Made by a program: the position numbers and the translations under genes
Shown: positions 12,196 through 23,600 of the stretch, piece by piece
How the letters are laid out: every line of letters begins with the position of its first letter
Numbering within the stretch: the stretch's first letter is position 1
The notes under the pieces: generated by a model
The model's database searches: none
What the model was told of the DNA's origin: nothing
What the model saw: only the letters and a program-made list of their open reading frames with translations
Assembly: GCF_016920785.2 (NCBI RefSeq)
Contig: NW_024609836.1
Span: 12,740,018-12,804,017, forward strand
DNA from: Ixodes scapularis
Taxonomy: Eukaryota > Arthropoda > Arachnida > Ixodida > Ixodidae
DNA: 64,000 bases
Direction of reading: 5' to 3'

Positions 12196-12560
12196 CTCTT
12201 GATTTCGGTTTTCTTCGGGAAGGCCAGCCGACTGACATATCGCGACTGAAAAGTCTAGGCCCTCTAAATCAATAACGACCACAACAGAGCGGTCGTGCGC
12301 GAACAGCCGTCACCGCCGGATGGACAACATATCGGCGTTCAGAGTTCTGCGAATCCTCCGGAGAAGTCACTCCCCGCGAACATTCACCGACCACACTCCG
12401 CACCCCTCTAGCCCCTCGGGACGACTGCCGGCCGCGGCCCGCCGCCGCCGCTGCCGTGGGCGACTCGGCACGAGCCTCAAAAACCCGCGAATCCGCTGCG
12501 AGCATCGAATGCGACGTCATCACGTGTCATTTACGTCACCCTACCGAAGGAGACGTGAAG
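12196..12560 (-). other. Possible first exon and CpG-rich promoter region
   Basis: CpG-dense sequence at about 12280-12560 precedes, on the minus strand, an ATG at 12238 opening MSVGWPSRRKPKSR. The frame runs into a good splice donor (AGAG|GTAAGAAC) after 12196. A GC-rich upstream block plus a short basic first exon ending at a donor is typical of an arthropod first exon. I could not find a following exon downstream (below 12190), so the gene is incomplete, a relic or illusory. Speculative. Confidence 0.3.
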
Positions 12561-12849
12561 CGCCGTCCGCGAATTTCTCGGGGCACGGAAGCACTGTGAA
12601 GGCTGTCACTAGCGGCGTTTTGGTTGCGTTTCGACTACACTGAAGGAAATGCAACTGTAACGAACAAAAATGTGGTTTACCTTCTTTCCCGAGGAGTTTT
12701 AAGGGACACGAGCTCTCATTCCGTTGCTAGACCCAGATACGTTACGCACTCATTCGCCTCGGAGGGAGAGCGCCTCTTCACGCCTTCGACGCGCGCGCCA
12801 TCTAGATTCTTCAAAAGTCCCTATCGGAGATGAAAATCGAGGAGCGCTC

Positions 12850-13545
12850 CCTCTTAAGAAGTGTGCTAAGGATTCCGCGAAACGACGCAGAAAGGCATTG
12901 GGTATCTTATCAGGCCCAGGTGACTTTTTCGTTTTCAAGTTCAATAACATGGAAAATACGCCTGCAAGCGATATGCAATCAGCATTCAGGTAGGACGGCT
13001 CATGATTTTTATACTCGTACATTTCAGCGTCAGAAAAAACTGACTGGAAGTATCCATTAAAATGACGAGCGATCACTATGGTGTCATCAATCACTGTACT
13101 GTCAACACATATTTGGTCGATGGGTTTTCTTTTGTTGCTTAGGTAGCTCCAAAACTTCTGCGGGTCGTTTTTAATAAAATTAGGCACAGTATTAGAAAAA
13201 TAATAATCACGAGACTGCTGAACGTGCCGCCCTAGCTCGTCCTACATGTCCTGAAGGCGACCGTTGTTTCTACGTTTAGTTTTTTTAAGGCGTCTAATCC
13301 TTCACTTTAGGTGAACTATTTTCGGATTCACCCAGGGGTTAGCCCTATTAACACGCTTTTTCTTAATGGGGACAAAGTTATCCAAACAGTAGTTGCAAAT
13401 AACCTTAAATTTGTTCCATAAAACTTGCACGTCTGAGTCGTTAAAACTGTCAAGTGCCAAATCCAGATTTAGGGTTTATAGCGTCCTGCCCACTGCACCT
13501 ACCTTGTTCAATAAAATCTAAATTTTGGTTAAAAAAAAGTGAAAG
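12850..13545 (-). pseudogene. Non-LTR retrotransposon (LINE) fragment, endonuclease-RT linker
   Basis: On the minus strand, pieces at about 13545-13190 read VPIKKKRVNRANPWV and RIRRLKKTKRRNN. A longer open stretch (to about 12850) reads NDPQKFWSYLSNKRK, HFNGYFQSVF and LKTKKSPGPDKIPNAFLRRF. K(T/S)xKSPGPDxIP plus the preceding FW..L linker mark the start of the reverse transcriptase in jockey/CR1-type LINEs. The catalytic part is missing: coding similarity stops near 12850 at an unrelated repeat. Stops and frameshifts occur in the 5' part. Non-functional; clade not assigned. Confidence 0.65.
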
Positions 13546-14014
13546 CCGTTTACAACTCCCTGTAACGCCGAATTAGAGCGCAGCTCTTGAGGAGGAGGAG
13601 GGAAGGGTACTGGGGTGTGGGGTCAACTGACCGGAGGGAGGGGTCACGTGACCTGGGGTCACGTGACGATGACAATGCCGAGGATTTCATCAGTAACATC
13701 ACTGATGACGTCATCAGTGACGATGACGTCATCGGGGGTCACGTTACCTTGGGGGGTCATGTGACCTCAGGGGAGTCACGTGACTTCGGGGGTCACGTGA
13801 CCTTGGGGAGGGGGTCACGTGACCTCCGGGGGTCACGTTACCTTGGGAGGAGTCACGTGACATTGGGGGGGTCACATGACCTGGGGGGGGTCACGTGACC
13901 TTGGGGGTCACGTGACCTTGGGGTGACCTTGGTTACGCCGACGGCGACGGCGACGCCAACGGCGACGGCGACGCCGCTCAAGCCGGAAACAGGCGCCTAA
14001 GAGCTGCGCTCTAA
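13540..14014. repeat. CRE/E-box palindrome repeat, short copy
   Basis: Bounded by the inverted pair TTAGAGCGCAGCTCTT (from 13573) and AAGAGCTGCGCTCTAA (to 14014). Similarity to the 53-kb copy extends left to about 13540. The interior is built from GTCACGTGACC(T)TGGGG units and TGACGTCA-containing units, ending in a CGACGG-type stretch. Open frames across it are by-products of the repeat. It looks like a non-autonomous mobile repeat familiar in Ixodes-type genomes. Confidence 0.75.
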
Positions 14015-14045
14015 AAAACATCCGCATAAGAAGAACCTAGGTGCA

Positions 14046-14660
14046 TCACCTGATTCCGGGTGGGCTACCTGTTGAGATATTATGGTAGGTGTAAAACAGG
14101 CCACTAGTCACGTTCATACATGTTCGGGATAGTCGAGACGTAGCATGCATTTTCATTTTCATGAAGACACAAAGGCGACCAACCTCGCCAGGTTTCAGCA
14201 TGCGGATGTCTGGCCTGGTAGAAAAGCACTTCACCAGGTGTGGCACTTTTGTAAGGCTGCGGCACACTAATTCATGGCATGACAGAACGTGCTGGCAATC
14301 AGACAGTTCGTACACTCGCTCCACAGAACAGTACGCTCCGCATTTGGTGATGAGGACAGAGTTGTTAGTTTTCTTGGGTCGCAAGTAATTGACAGAGTGC
14401 ACTTGCTGCCCTTCAATCGAGATTCTCTCGTACTCAACTGCCAAATGTGGAACGCTCCCAAGTTTCAACTTGAATGCATCCTGCTCAGCGCTGTTGAACG
14501 ATGTGCGCATCCTGCCCTTCCCCAGCACGTGCGTGCTTTTGTCGTTACTTTTACCTCCAATGCTGCTACAGAACGCAACTGTTTCTGCAGAGGGCTCCAA
14601 GTTCCCTACAATTCTCTTCAGTTGCACTTGCATAACGAAGCGCTCTAGGATCCGCAGAGG
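14046..14660 (-). pseudogene. TNP2-like transposase, C-terminal fragment
   Basis: Minus strand, open over about 200 codons. Segments LGKGRMRTSFNSAEQDAF, GSVPHLAVEYERI, VHSVNYLRPKKTNNSVLITK, CSVERVYEL, KVPHLVKCF and GRLCVFMKM follow the C-terminal part of the tick family of TNP2-like (EnSpm/CACTA-related) transposase-domain proteins, as I recall it. The catalytic half is absent here. The gene at 36.9-40.0 kb carries the N-terminal and central part of the same family, so the two are complementary relics. A dispersed repeat abuts its upstream side at 14686. Family call rests on recalled motif order. Confidence 0.5.
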
Positions 14661-14685
14661 CACACCATTGGCATCACTGACGAGC

Positions 14686-14912
14686 TTAAAGGGGCACTCA
14701 AGTGGATTCTGAGATCGTCTATTTATTGTCATAACGCAATCCACGGGCTCTAAGCATCCTAAAAATCCTAAAATTACATTCAAGGGCGGCCGATTTCCCT
14801 ATTAAAACTCCAATCAAAGATCGGTGTTCTGCGCCTAAGCGCACGCCGTCAGGGGCGCTGTCGGACGGGAAGGCAGCAAGGAAGGGCGTGCGCCAGCCAA
14901 TCACGAGTCCCG
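14686..14912 (+). repeat. Dispersed repeat family B ('AAAGGGGCACT'), copy 1
   Basis: Starts CTTAAAGGGGCACTCAAGTG and contains CGATTTCCCTATTAAAA. Aligns over about 220 bp with 46609-46830. A third copy end, in inverse orientation, lies at 36884-36906. Non-coding. Confidence 0.65.
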
Positions 14913-15020
14913 GCGGACTGATTTCGAAATGCGCGCGTATTCGGCGGACTGATTTTGAAATGTGCGCGTATTCGGCGGACTGATTTTTACGAATGTGCGC
15001 GTATTGGACGGACTCATTTT
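14911..15020. repeat. Tandem repeat, ~31-bp unit
   Basis: Three to four units built on CGGCGGACTGATTTTGAAATG followed by a short TGCGCGTATT-type segment, diverging rightwards. Confidence 0.8.
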
Positions 15021-15940
15021 AAAACGCTTATCGAATGGAGTCGTCGTATGGAAATTCTTCGGCGGACGGCCGATATCAGGTTCATCCCGTTACGACGCCG
15101 CTCCTACGCGCGACGCCGACGCCTCGAACGCGCCGCAAACGTAGACGACGGCATTCCACGGCGCTGCGAAGACAGCGAAGTGTCTTCGGCATCGACACCG
15201 GACTCCGGATACAAAAGAGAAGAACGCACTCGTTGACGGAACCCAGCGGCTCCCAACACAGACTGATAGGTGATACGCTCTTTATTGTAAAACTCACATG
15301 TATAGTTGATGCCAGTTGCGGTCGCTGCATGCCGATGGAGATCGTCGTCAGGTTGTCTGCCGCCGGGTGTACCATGTCGTCGTACGCAAGCAGCAGGGCC
15401 GGCGCGCTGCGTGACGAGCCACTTGGATTTCGACTCGCTGTGCCTCAGCCCGGGTGTGCTACGATTCGCTTTACACAATAGACGCAACTATGGGCAGAAG
15501 AAAATGCGAAATGCGGGGCGGCGAGGAACAAGTGAGTACGACTTATTGATCGTAAAACTTGCAATCGGCGTCGACACCGTTCCAATCATCGGCGCATGTC
15601 CGCACGGGATACCTTTCAATAGAAAACACTTAGCGGTCAATTGCTTTTTTTAATGTTCGCTTCACGTGTCTGTTTTTTTTTGTCTTGTTTGCCGTGCGTT
15701 TTCGTTCTCTTGCCCATGCCTCCCAAGCTGCACCCAAGCTGTCCTCCAGCGACACGGAGTCGGAGTTGGGCTCTGGTCCGTCGTCGGTTAAGATCCTGGC
15801 CCTCAATGATCGTATGTCTACTGCACTGGAGTTGGTGACGGAGCATTTAGCAGCCGTCACGGGCGGGATGACGCTGATGACGCGTTTCGTGGTGCTGCTA
15901 AGATACGTTCATTCACACCTACGTCACTTCTTTCTCCCTA
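15021..15940. other. No gene recognised
   Basis: GC-moderate DNA with overlapping open frames on both strands at 15035-15490 and none supported by similarity or splicing. Confidence 0.4.
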
Positions 15941-15944
15941 GTCT

Positions 15945-16036
15945 CCTGGGAGTCCAAAACGTGCAACATAGCCCCCCAGGGTTCGACCCCCTTTGTGGGT
16001 TTACCTTTTTTTCTGTTTCTCAAACATTGTTCTGTT
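15945..16036 (+). repeat. SINE-like fragment with Pol III B-box
   Basis: GGGTTCGACCCC (B-box consensus) is followed by TGTGGGTTTACC, a T-rich stretch, CAAACATTGTTCTG and TTGAGGC. The same order occurs on the minus strand at 54125-54245, where an A-box-like head is also visible. This is therefore the tail of a tRNA-derived SINE family; its 5' part is too diverged to delimit. Confidence 0.55.
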
Positions 16037-16099
16037 GAGGCATTTGGCAATATTTACATTTCTTTTCTATGATTAACAGTGAAAAGAATGAATGTTTTC

Positions 16100-16700
16100 A
16101 AAGAAACTTCGCTCAACTAAATGGTACGGTCCTCTCTTTCCGGACGTGCATGGGGAACAGCGAAGCTTTGGTTGCCGGCTGGACGCCGCGAAGGGGGGGG
16201 AGGGGGGCAAATGGCTAATACTGTATTTACTCGAGTAATGGTCGCACTATTTATGAACAACGCCCACCGGTCTACTTTCCCGCAGAACACATGTACAGCC
16301 AATCATTGCGTTGCGCATAAATAACATGGCGAATAACCAGATCGAGAACACGATTCTCCATACAAGTGCAATCTTCACAGATGGTATCTTCGCATGAAAA
16401 CATTATCTCTGTCTTGTAAATAGCTGAAATCATGCTGTCAATCGCGGTGATTGGCAATCTGCGTGCTCCGTGGAAAAGCGAACCCTCAGGTTTTCTTCAT
16501 AAACAGTGTGGCCATTACTCGGGTAAATACGGTAGTTTTGTAAGGAGCAGCCGCATACTGTCGCAGCGAAGCGACGTGAACGCCGGGGGGGTTAACAAGC
16601 TCCCAGTGATACACACTCTGTCCATCTCTCTCTCTGCATCGTGCGTATAGCCACTTCCAATCAAGGTGCACGATGTTGTGTGTATAGCCTTATACACAAA
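16100..16700 (+). repeat. Dispersed repeat family C, copy 1 (interrupted by a MITE)
   Basis: Outer parts match, in inverse, the repeat at 52590-52935. Shared words are TTGCCGGCTGGACGCCGCGAA on the left, and GCATACTG(T/C)CGC(A/G)GCGAAGC and GACGTGAACGC-like sequence on the right. The MITE at 16221-16532 sits between those parts and is absent from the 52.7-kb copy. Confidence 0.65.
16221..16532. mobile_element. Mariner/Tc1-type MITE with 37-bp inverted repeats and TA duplication
   Basis: Terminal repeats: CTGTATTTACTCGAGTAATG... at 16221-16257, and its inverse ending ...CATTACTCGGGTAAATACGG at 16496-16532. TA lies immediately outside both ends (16219-16220 and 16533-16534). 312 bp, non-coding. 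TA duplication and terminal structure point to mobilisation by a Tc1/mariner-type transposase. The other copy of the host repeat near 52.75 kb lacks it, giving an approximate empty site. Confidence 0.75.
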
Positions 16701-17104
16701 CTCTTCTACGTCACGCCGCAGTGGTGGCGCTTCGGCACACTTCCGGTCTGGGGCGGTGGGCAGAAGTCGCCGCGCGAGACAGGCATTCTTGCGTTCTTTT
16801 CGGATAAACCAGACCAAAAACCTGCGTTCTCGTCAAAATGCTGCGACCGGGGCTGTAGCAAAAGAGCCTGGAAAGGTTTGAAGAGCAGCTTTCATGTGTT
16901 TCTGCCAGCTCCGTTCGTCCGAGTACGTCGATAGTAGCCGTGAAAAGGGTAAACCAGACGCCGTCGAACTACGATTGCTTGTGCGGGCAACAGTTTGTGG
17001 TCGCACATGTATTTGTTTGGTTCCAACATGAACGAGAGAAAAACGCCAAGTTGTCTGGGCCACCCGCGGGTTTAGTGCGTCTTCAAATTCACATGGCCGC
17101 CTGA

Positions 17105-17715
17105 TCGTTCGAACTTTCGTCCGCTTTTTCTCGTCTGCTCGTTCAAACAAAAGTGGCCCGTAGACGAAACTTTGATCCGGTTATAGCAATAAGAAGCAAC
17201 TGCAGGCCTCAAAAGAGTTAAGTAAACTGGGTGTAAACAATAGATACAAGGTGTTGATCATTGGTACCAGTAGCCATCACCGACTTGTTACGCTTGATCT
17301 GTTCCTGCTTCCGAATTTCAGTATCGACGTCGATCATCGCCGCTGCCTTTTACACTTTTGCAGCACGAGCGACGTTGCGATCAAAAATATCTAGAAGAAC
17401 CTCATTATGATTTTGGCGTCCTATCTGCGGCGTTCACACGAATGAATCGCCGTACGTCAAATTGTTTACGCAAAGTTTAGTGGTGTAACGAGCCTTAATA
17501 ATTTCGTTCAGGCGATTGAAGTGGTAAAGACATTGCTTTGAGGACGTAGAATCTACAATTCCAACGCGAAAAAGAGTATGCAGACTCACACAGACGCCGA
17601 CAACGTGACAATCCAATGGTTTGTTGACGCGGGACGCGGTGCTTCTTGCCCGCACTTCATTGCACAAGCGTTCAAACTGTCGTCTGCTCTGTCAAACTTG
17701 TCTGCTTTTTGTCAG
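17105..17715 (-). pseudogene. Tandem duplication, copy 1: broken conserved coding segment
   Basis: Parallel to 17720-18300 with about 598 bp between equivalent positions. On the minus strand short frames read HFNRLNEIIKARYTTKLCVNNLTYGDSF and then, shifted, RNVARAAKV. These match the intact reading of copy 2, but with frameshifts and stops. Flanking shared words include TTCCAACGCGAA and GCGTAAACA. No function known. Confidence 0.5.
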
Positions 17716-17898
17716 CTCGTTCAAACGGCAGCGGCCCGTAAACCAAACATTGATCCGGTAATTGAGATAACAACTAAGTGCATGCCTCAAAACACTTTTG
17801 AAGGTTGGTTGGGGTAAGTAGGCTAAGCGTAAACAGTTGATACAATAAGATGTTGATTATTGTTACCGGTGGCCATCACCGATTTGTAATGCCCGATT

Positions 17899-18123
17899 CT
17901 ACTTGCGGTTTTCAGTATCGACGTCCACCATCTCAACTACGGTCCACGCTTTTGCAGCCCGAGCGACGTCACGACTGGAAATAACAAGCAAAATCTCATC
18001 GTGCAAGTCAGGCTTTAGCGCCCATCCCGCGGCGTCCACGTGAAGTGAATCGCCGCAAGTCACATTATTCACGCGAAGTTTTGAATCAATAATTTGGCTG
18101 AAGCCGCTCAAGTAGTCAGACAT
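17899..18123 (-). CDS. Small conserved ORF in tandem-duplication copy 2, unknown function
   Basis: 74-codon minus-strand frame from ATG at 18123, with MSDYLSGFSQIIDSKLRVNN, VTCGDSLHVDAAG, ALKPDLHDEILLVISSRDV and ARAAKAW. The frame is clean, whereas copy 1 is broken. The VNN(L/V)(S/T)xGDxLHVD...RDVARAAK pattern resembles short exons I recall from uncharacterised tick proteins. A donor-like CGCAA|GTAGAA follows near 17900. It may be one exon of a larger gene or a transposon-derived scrap. No domain, signal peptide or membrane segment is visible. Function unknown. Confidence 0.35.
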   Translation of the reverse strand: MSDYLSGFSQIIDSKLRVNNVTCGDSLHVDAAGWALKPDLHDEILLVISSRDVARAAKAWTVVEMVDVDTENRK

Positions 18124-18313
18124 TGTTAGGAGGACATAGAATCAACAATTCCAACGCGAAGAAGATCACTGGGACTCCCACCGACGCCGAAAACAACGCA
18201 ATTCAATGGTTTGTTTATGGGCAACGACGGGCTTCTTGCCCATTGCTGATGCGCAGCGCCGGTGGCGTCCGATAGGGGCGCTTTGGTTTGTTTGTAAACA
18301 TGAGCTGGTGTAT

Positions 18314-18495
18314 ACCCGTGCCATGCGGGCAACTCGAATGCCATTTACAATGAATGACATTTGAACGATCGGCCAATCAGCGCGCGACACTCCGAGCGTG
18401 GGGCGTTCCACGCGCGACAGATTGCGAGCCGATTCGTAAATCACACGAATGTCATTCGTTGTAAATGGCATTCCAGTTGCCCGTGTGACACGGGT
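18314..18495. mobile_element. 182-bp MITE with long inverted repeats
   Basis: Begins ACCCGTGCCATGCGGGCAAC and ends with the near-perfect inverse ...GTTGCCCGTGTGACACGGGT. Arms of about 50 bp include GAATGCCATTTACAA and AATGACAT. The centre is a GC-rich spacer. It lies just upstream of the old retrotransposon gag relic. No unambiguous target duplication. Confidence 0.7.
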
Positions 18496-18499
18496 GTTA

Positions 18500-20370
18500 G
18501 TCATTCTATTTCCATCTCTTGAGGCGTTCCGCCGCAGCTTCCGAGAGGAGTTCCTGGCACCGGGGTGCGAGTCCCGAGTTCAGCGGGAAATCAAGTGTCG
18601 CACACAGAACCCAGAAGAAGGCCTTGTGAAGTATATTCGAGTCATGCAGGAACTGCTCAACCGAGCAGTGCAAGCTGCTCTCGAGTTGCAGAGGGTTACT
18701 CGCATTGTTCGTCAGTCACCCGTTACAACATCTGTCTTCATGGGTCCAACTACGACACCACTGAAGACCTCGTGTAGGGAACTATCGCGGCTTGCGTGGA
18801 CTACAGGCCTCCCGCCCCCAGCTGCAGAAGCCTCCGAGCCGTCCTGTGCGTGGGTACCTCCCACATGCTTCGACGAAGAACAAGCAACTCTGACTCGACA
18901 CCTTCCTGAAAGGGCCTGTGCCAACCTTGCCTACTTGCCCCTCGCCCTGAACCCCCTTGACTGTCGTCGGGAGGTCCAATGTTTTTACAACAAGCTGGGT
19001 CGTCAAGAGTCTAAATTCCTGATCCAGGAAGCCCCAGGCAGCTGGGATTGCCCCCCCCCCCCCCTTCCCCGGTGGCCCGCACCAGAGCGAAATTTTGCCG
19101 CAGGTGCTGCAGACCATCTCAAGCGGCCGGCTGCAGTCCCCTTACGGCGAAGGCCGGCTGCCTAACCGTCTTCGAGATTATTGAACGGCCAACAAATGCC
19201 CCAGCTTGGGCGAATGAACCAGTGAAGTTGAGAGACAGCGGCCAGTGTTGGAGAGACTGGGGTAACATGTGAAATAGAGCGGCAGAAGACCGTTGGCAGC
19301 CCAGTTCCTGCTACAACTAAGGACAGCGTGGCCGTTCTCGCAGCCAATGCCTGCACTGGTGGTGCCGGGGCCGGAGGAACCAGGGAAACCAACAGGGCCC
19401 GTGACGCTGAACTTTGAGATCTCGCTGCCGCCGGCCCAAGCTGGCGGCAGCGAGTTCCAGCTTCGGGATAAGCGAGTCGCCAGCACTCCTCTCGTCTGTG
19501 TCACTTACGACCTACAGGTCAATGCATCGAGCCTTACATGACAGTTTGTCTACTTGCTGTTCCCTTTGCCGCCCTCCTTGATAACAGAGCAGAAAGTTTG
19601 CTTATTGGGGACTTTTTTGAGCTGTGCAAAACAGAAAAAGCACCGCTTTGTTCCTAAAATACACTTCAGCAGTGCGCTGCAAGGCTCGGCATTCTATTCG
19701 ACGAAGAGGCACGCTAGCATTTTTTTTATCTGCCAGGATTGAACGTGCCAATTACCATTTGGTGGAGATTTTATTGCAGGCGAAAAACTTTTGCTCGACT
19801 TTGCTGTCGGCGGCTATTGGCTGGATGGACATTCAGCTGGATGTGACCCCCTTCACCAGGCGAGAGGGCTGCATTACTGGCGGAACTCTCCCGGCTCTCT
19901 GTACAACAAGGCTTGCTGCAGCCTTTCCTGCCGGTGTCCGAGACGCCGTGCAGGTGCGTCCAGCGTCCAGGAAACAAAAGCAACAGCTAGAGAGCATCTT
20001 GCAGCCATTTTCACCAATGTACTACACGGAAGTTCTGGGAAAGACTGATGTGCTGCTGCATCGAATCGAGACTGGCGACGTTCGACCAACTGCGGTGCAA
20101 CCCAAGCCCCTCATCGTCCATGTAAGAGCTCTCCTGAATGCAGCATTACAGGAGCGGATCGACACCGGAGCTGTTTGCAACTCCCAGAGTCGTTGGGCTT
20201 CTCCCGTCGCAGCCTCAACGCTGTAACGGTAAAGGATTCATACCAGTTTCCCTTGATCGACTACACGAAAGTGTTCACAACGCTTGACTGCAGTCTAGGA
20301 TAACCGATATAGACCCAGATGAGGTTTCGACAACCGTTTTTACCTATCACAAGGGAGTGTTCGAGCCTTT
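18500..20370 (+). pseudogene. Old Ty3-type retrotransposon, 5' half (gag, start of pol)
   Basis: A gag domain is readable at about 18510-18660 (FRRSFREEFLAPG, EIKCRTQNPEEGLVKYIRVM). It continues out of frame with LHGSNYDTTEDLV. The protease-to-RT region at about 19850-20226 includes KQKQQLESILQPFS, LGKTDVLLHRIETGDVRP and SRWASPV, followed out of frame by DSYQFPLIDYTKVFTTLDCS. An intact copy would encode Gag and a reverse transcriptase. Multiple stops, frameshifts and a poly-C run near 19050 make it dead. It stops at 20375, where the Mag-type element was inserted, and resumes at 25305. Confidence 0.75.
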
Positions 20371-20375
20371 CAAAT

Positions 20376-20663
20376 TGTTGAGTCCTTGATACGTAAGAAC
20401 GCAACTTTATTAGAGTATATATCCAGCCCGTGTGGCTGGTCGGGATTACATTCTGGAGGGTCGCTCCAACGCTCGGCGGGAACGCGCGCGGTCTCGCGGG
20501 GGCGCAGAGTCCGCAGGCGCGCGAGGCACGCGAAAACGAAACCTGACACGCGCCCGGTTCGGTGCTCTCCGGACGCGTGGTTCCATCTGGTACAACGCAG
20601 GGGAACCTCAATATACGCGACTCCTCGGTGAGGACCGGGGCGCGAGAACTCGAATACACAACA
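20376..20663 (-). repeat. 3' LTR of element 1
   Basis: 288 bp; differs from 25017-25304 at two positions. Plus-strand copy begins TGTTGAGTCC and ends ATACACAACA. Confidence 0.93.
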
Positions 20664-20681
20664 CCCCTCCCCCCTAAACGA
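20664..20681 (-). other. Polypurine tract of element 1
   Basis: C-rich on the plus strand, so AGGGGGGAGGGG on the coding strand, directly adjoining the 3' LTR. Its position and composition fit the primer for plus-strand DNA synthesis. Confidence 0.75.
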
Positions 20682-23600
20682 ATTCTTTCAAATGGGCGGG
20701 ATGGCGCGTTGTCCGACTTGATCGGCGAAGTGCGATCGGTGAGGTGCTGTTGCTCTCGGATGAATCTGTGGATCGCGCAGCAGCGGGCGAGGGTGACCCA
20801 GGAGCAGCGGCCGGGGTCAATCTGGCTTCGGCAGGTGTTTCCTCAGATTCGGTCCTAGACGTTCCCGGCATGCTGCGCCTTGCAGCCGACCCGGCGTCGT
20901 CACGAGTCTCCTGTGGATCAAGTTCCGCGCCACCAGAATCCGGAGCGCGATCACGCGTATCAGGAATGTCCGGCATGTCCGACGTTCGTCGGCGAATGTG
21001 GTCAACGTGCCGTTTCCAAGACGTGCCGTCTTGCAGCTTCACCTGATATGATACCGGTCCACTGCGAGAGTAGACGACGGCGGGAACCCAGCGTGGACGT
21101 CCCAACGCAAAGCTGCGAGCGAACACGCTGTCGCCGGGGCAGAATTCTCTCATTGTTCTGCTGCTCTGTGCGTGCTTTTCCTGGCGCTGCTCGACGTAGC
21201 GCTGATGGTCTGGGTGGACGGTGTCCAAAGCCGACCTGAGTTGGCGCGACATCATCAACTCTGCCGGGCTTCTTCCTGTCGATGTGCTTGGCAGGATATG
21301 CTGCTCAAACAGGAAGCGTGTGAGGCACACATCGATGTCAGCGCCTCTCAAGCGTCTCAGCGCTTTCTTGGTGTCTTGGACGAACCTTTCCGCTTGACCA
21401 TTCGAAGATGGATGGTAGGGAGACACCAATGCTTGTCGAATGTTGTTGCGGGCGAGGAACGTGCGGAACTCCTCTGACGCAAAGGCAGGGCCGTTGTCCG
21501 AGACAACCACATCGGGCAGTCCGTGGGTGGCGAACATCCTTCTTAGTTCGCGGACAACAGTCGCTGCTGACGTGGACTTCGTAATTCGTACTTCTAACCA
21601 CTTAGAATACGAGTCCACGACCAAAAAGAAGGTCTTTCCTTGGAAGGGGCCCGCAAAGTCCAGGTGCAGTCGGGACCATGGCCTGGAGCTGCATTCCCAG
21701 GGATGCACTGGAGCTTGTGGAGGCGAGTCCCTTGTGACTTGGCAAGTCGCGCAGGTGCGGACCTGCTCTTCGATTCCCTTGTCTAGGCCTGGCCACCAGA
21801 CGTAGCCTCTGGCGAGCCCCTTCATGCGCACCATGCCGGGATGTGCAGAGTGGAGAATCTTTAGGATCTCGGGGCGGAGGCTAGGTGGCACAACTACGCG
21901 GCTGCCCCAAAGAATGCAGTCGCGGTATGCGGAGAGTTCGTCGCGGCGCACATAGTACGGTTGGAACTCTTCTGATGGCTTCTCGTCAGGCCATCCATGC
22001 TTGATCCATCGGAGGATGCGGGACAGCTTCGGATCATGTTTCGTCAGTCGAGCAATCCGCTCTGCGTCGACTGGCCTCTCTGGAGCAGCCTCGAGCAGGA
22101 GAACGTCCTCCAGGGGTGGAGGCTGGAAGTCCTTTGTCGGCAGAGGCAACCGGCTGAAGGAGTCGGCATTGCCCATCTGTCGACCTGGACGGTAGACCAG
22201 CTCGTAGTCGTACTGTCCCAGGAGCAGATTCCATCGGAGCAGGCGTGGCGATAGAACCGCTGGGATGGGTTTGCTGTGGTGCAGGAGCCCAAGCAAGGGT
22301 TTGTGATCTGTGTAGATCTTGAAGTGTCTCCCATACAGGTACTGGTGAAACTTCTTGACGCCTGACACCACGGCCAACGCCTCTCGGTCTGTTTGAGAGT
22401 AGTTCCGCTCGGTCGGAGTCATCGTCCTGGATCCGTAGGCGACTGGAGCTTCCAGGCCAGGCAGATTTTCATGACTCAGCACAAAACCGAGCCCGTATGG
22501 CGATGCGTCGCATGCGAGAACGAGGGGCTTGTGGACGTCGTAGTGTCTCAACACCGCTGACGATTCCAGAAGCTTTTTTGCGTTGATAAACGCCTGGTCT
22601 TCATCCGGTCCCCATTTCCATGGCGAGTCTTTGCCGAGGAGACGGTGCAGGGGTTCGAGCGTGTGCGCTGCTCCGCGTAGGAAACGGTTGTAAAAGTTCA
22701 ACAACCCGAGGAAGGACTGAAGCTGCTGCTTGTCCTTGGGTGCTGGAGCTTCCTTCAGAGCCTTGACCTTTTCTTCAGTCGGGTAAATGCCTTGGCTGTC
22801 GATGCGATAGCCCAAGAAGACGACTTCAGGCACTCCGAAGGCGCACTTGTCTTTGCTCAAGCGCACTCCATCTTCCTGGATTCTGTTCAAAACCGCTCGG
22901 AGGTTGCGGTGGTGCTCTACTTCCGTTCGGCCTCCGACGATGATGTCGTCCAGGTAGACGTGCACCATTGGGAGTCCAGCCAGCAGTTCCTCCATATATC
23001 GCTGGAAGATGGCAACGGCTGTGGCGACACCGAATGGAAGGCGGGTGACTCGAAACAGTCCGCGATGCGTGTTGACCGTTAGCAAGTCGGCGGTCTCGTC
23101 GTCCACAGTCAGCTGCTGGTATGCTTGATCTAGGTCAAGGCGCGAGAACACCTTGCAACCTGCGAGGTTGGCGAAGAGCTGCTCTGTGGTAGGTAAGGGG
23201 TATGTCTCCCATTGGAGCACAGGATTGACGGTGCACTTGTAGTCGCCGCACAGGCGAATCTTGCCATTTTTCTTCACTATTGGGACGACCGGGGTTGACC
23301 AACGTGAATTACGCACTGGCTGGTAGACGCCTTGCTCGACGAGAATGTCGATGGCGGCTTCGACGCGAGGACGTAGAGCAACAGGTACCTGGCGCGCTTT
23401 GAGGAAGCGGGGTGTAGCCGCAGGGGCGACCTCGATGCGAACAGGTAGTCCTTTGCTTTTTCCCAGTCCCTCCTTGAAGACTTCAGGAAATTCGGCTACC
23501 ACAACGCTGACTGGTTGCTGCCGAAGGGTTCGTTCTTCAGAGAGTTGCTTCACGCCACTGAGGCCGATTCCCAACGCAGGAAACCAGTCTCGACCGAGCA

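Noticed and set aside
20386..20677. Plus-strand frames repeated near 20.4 and 25.0 kb
   Set aside because: These are the two LTRs of element 1 read on the wrong strand, not duplicated genes.
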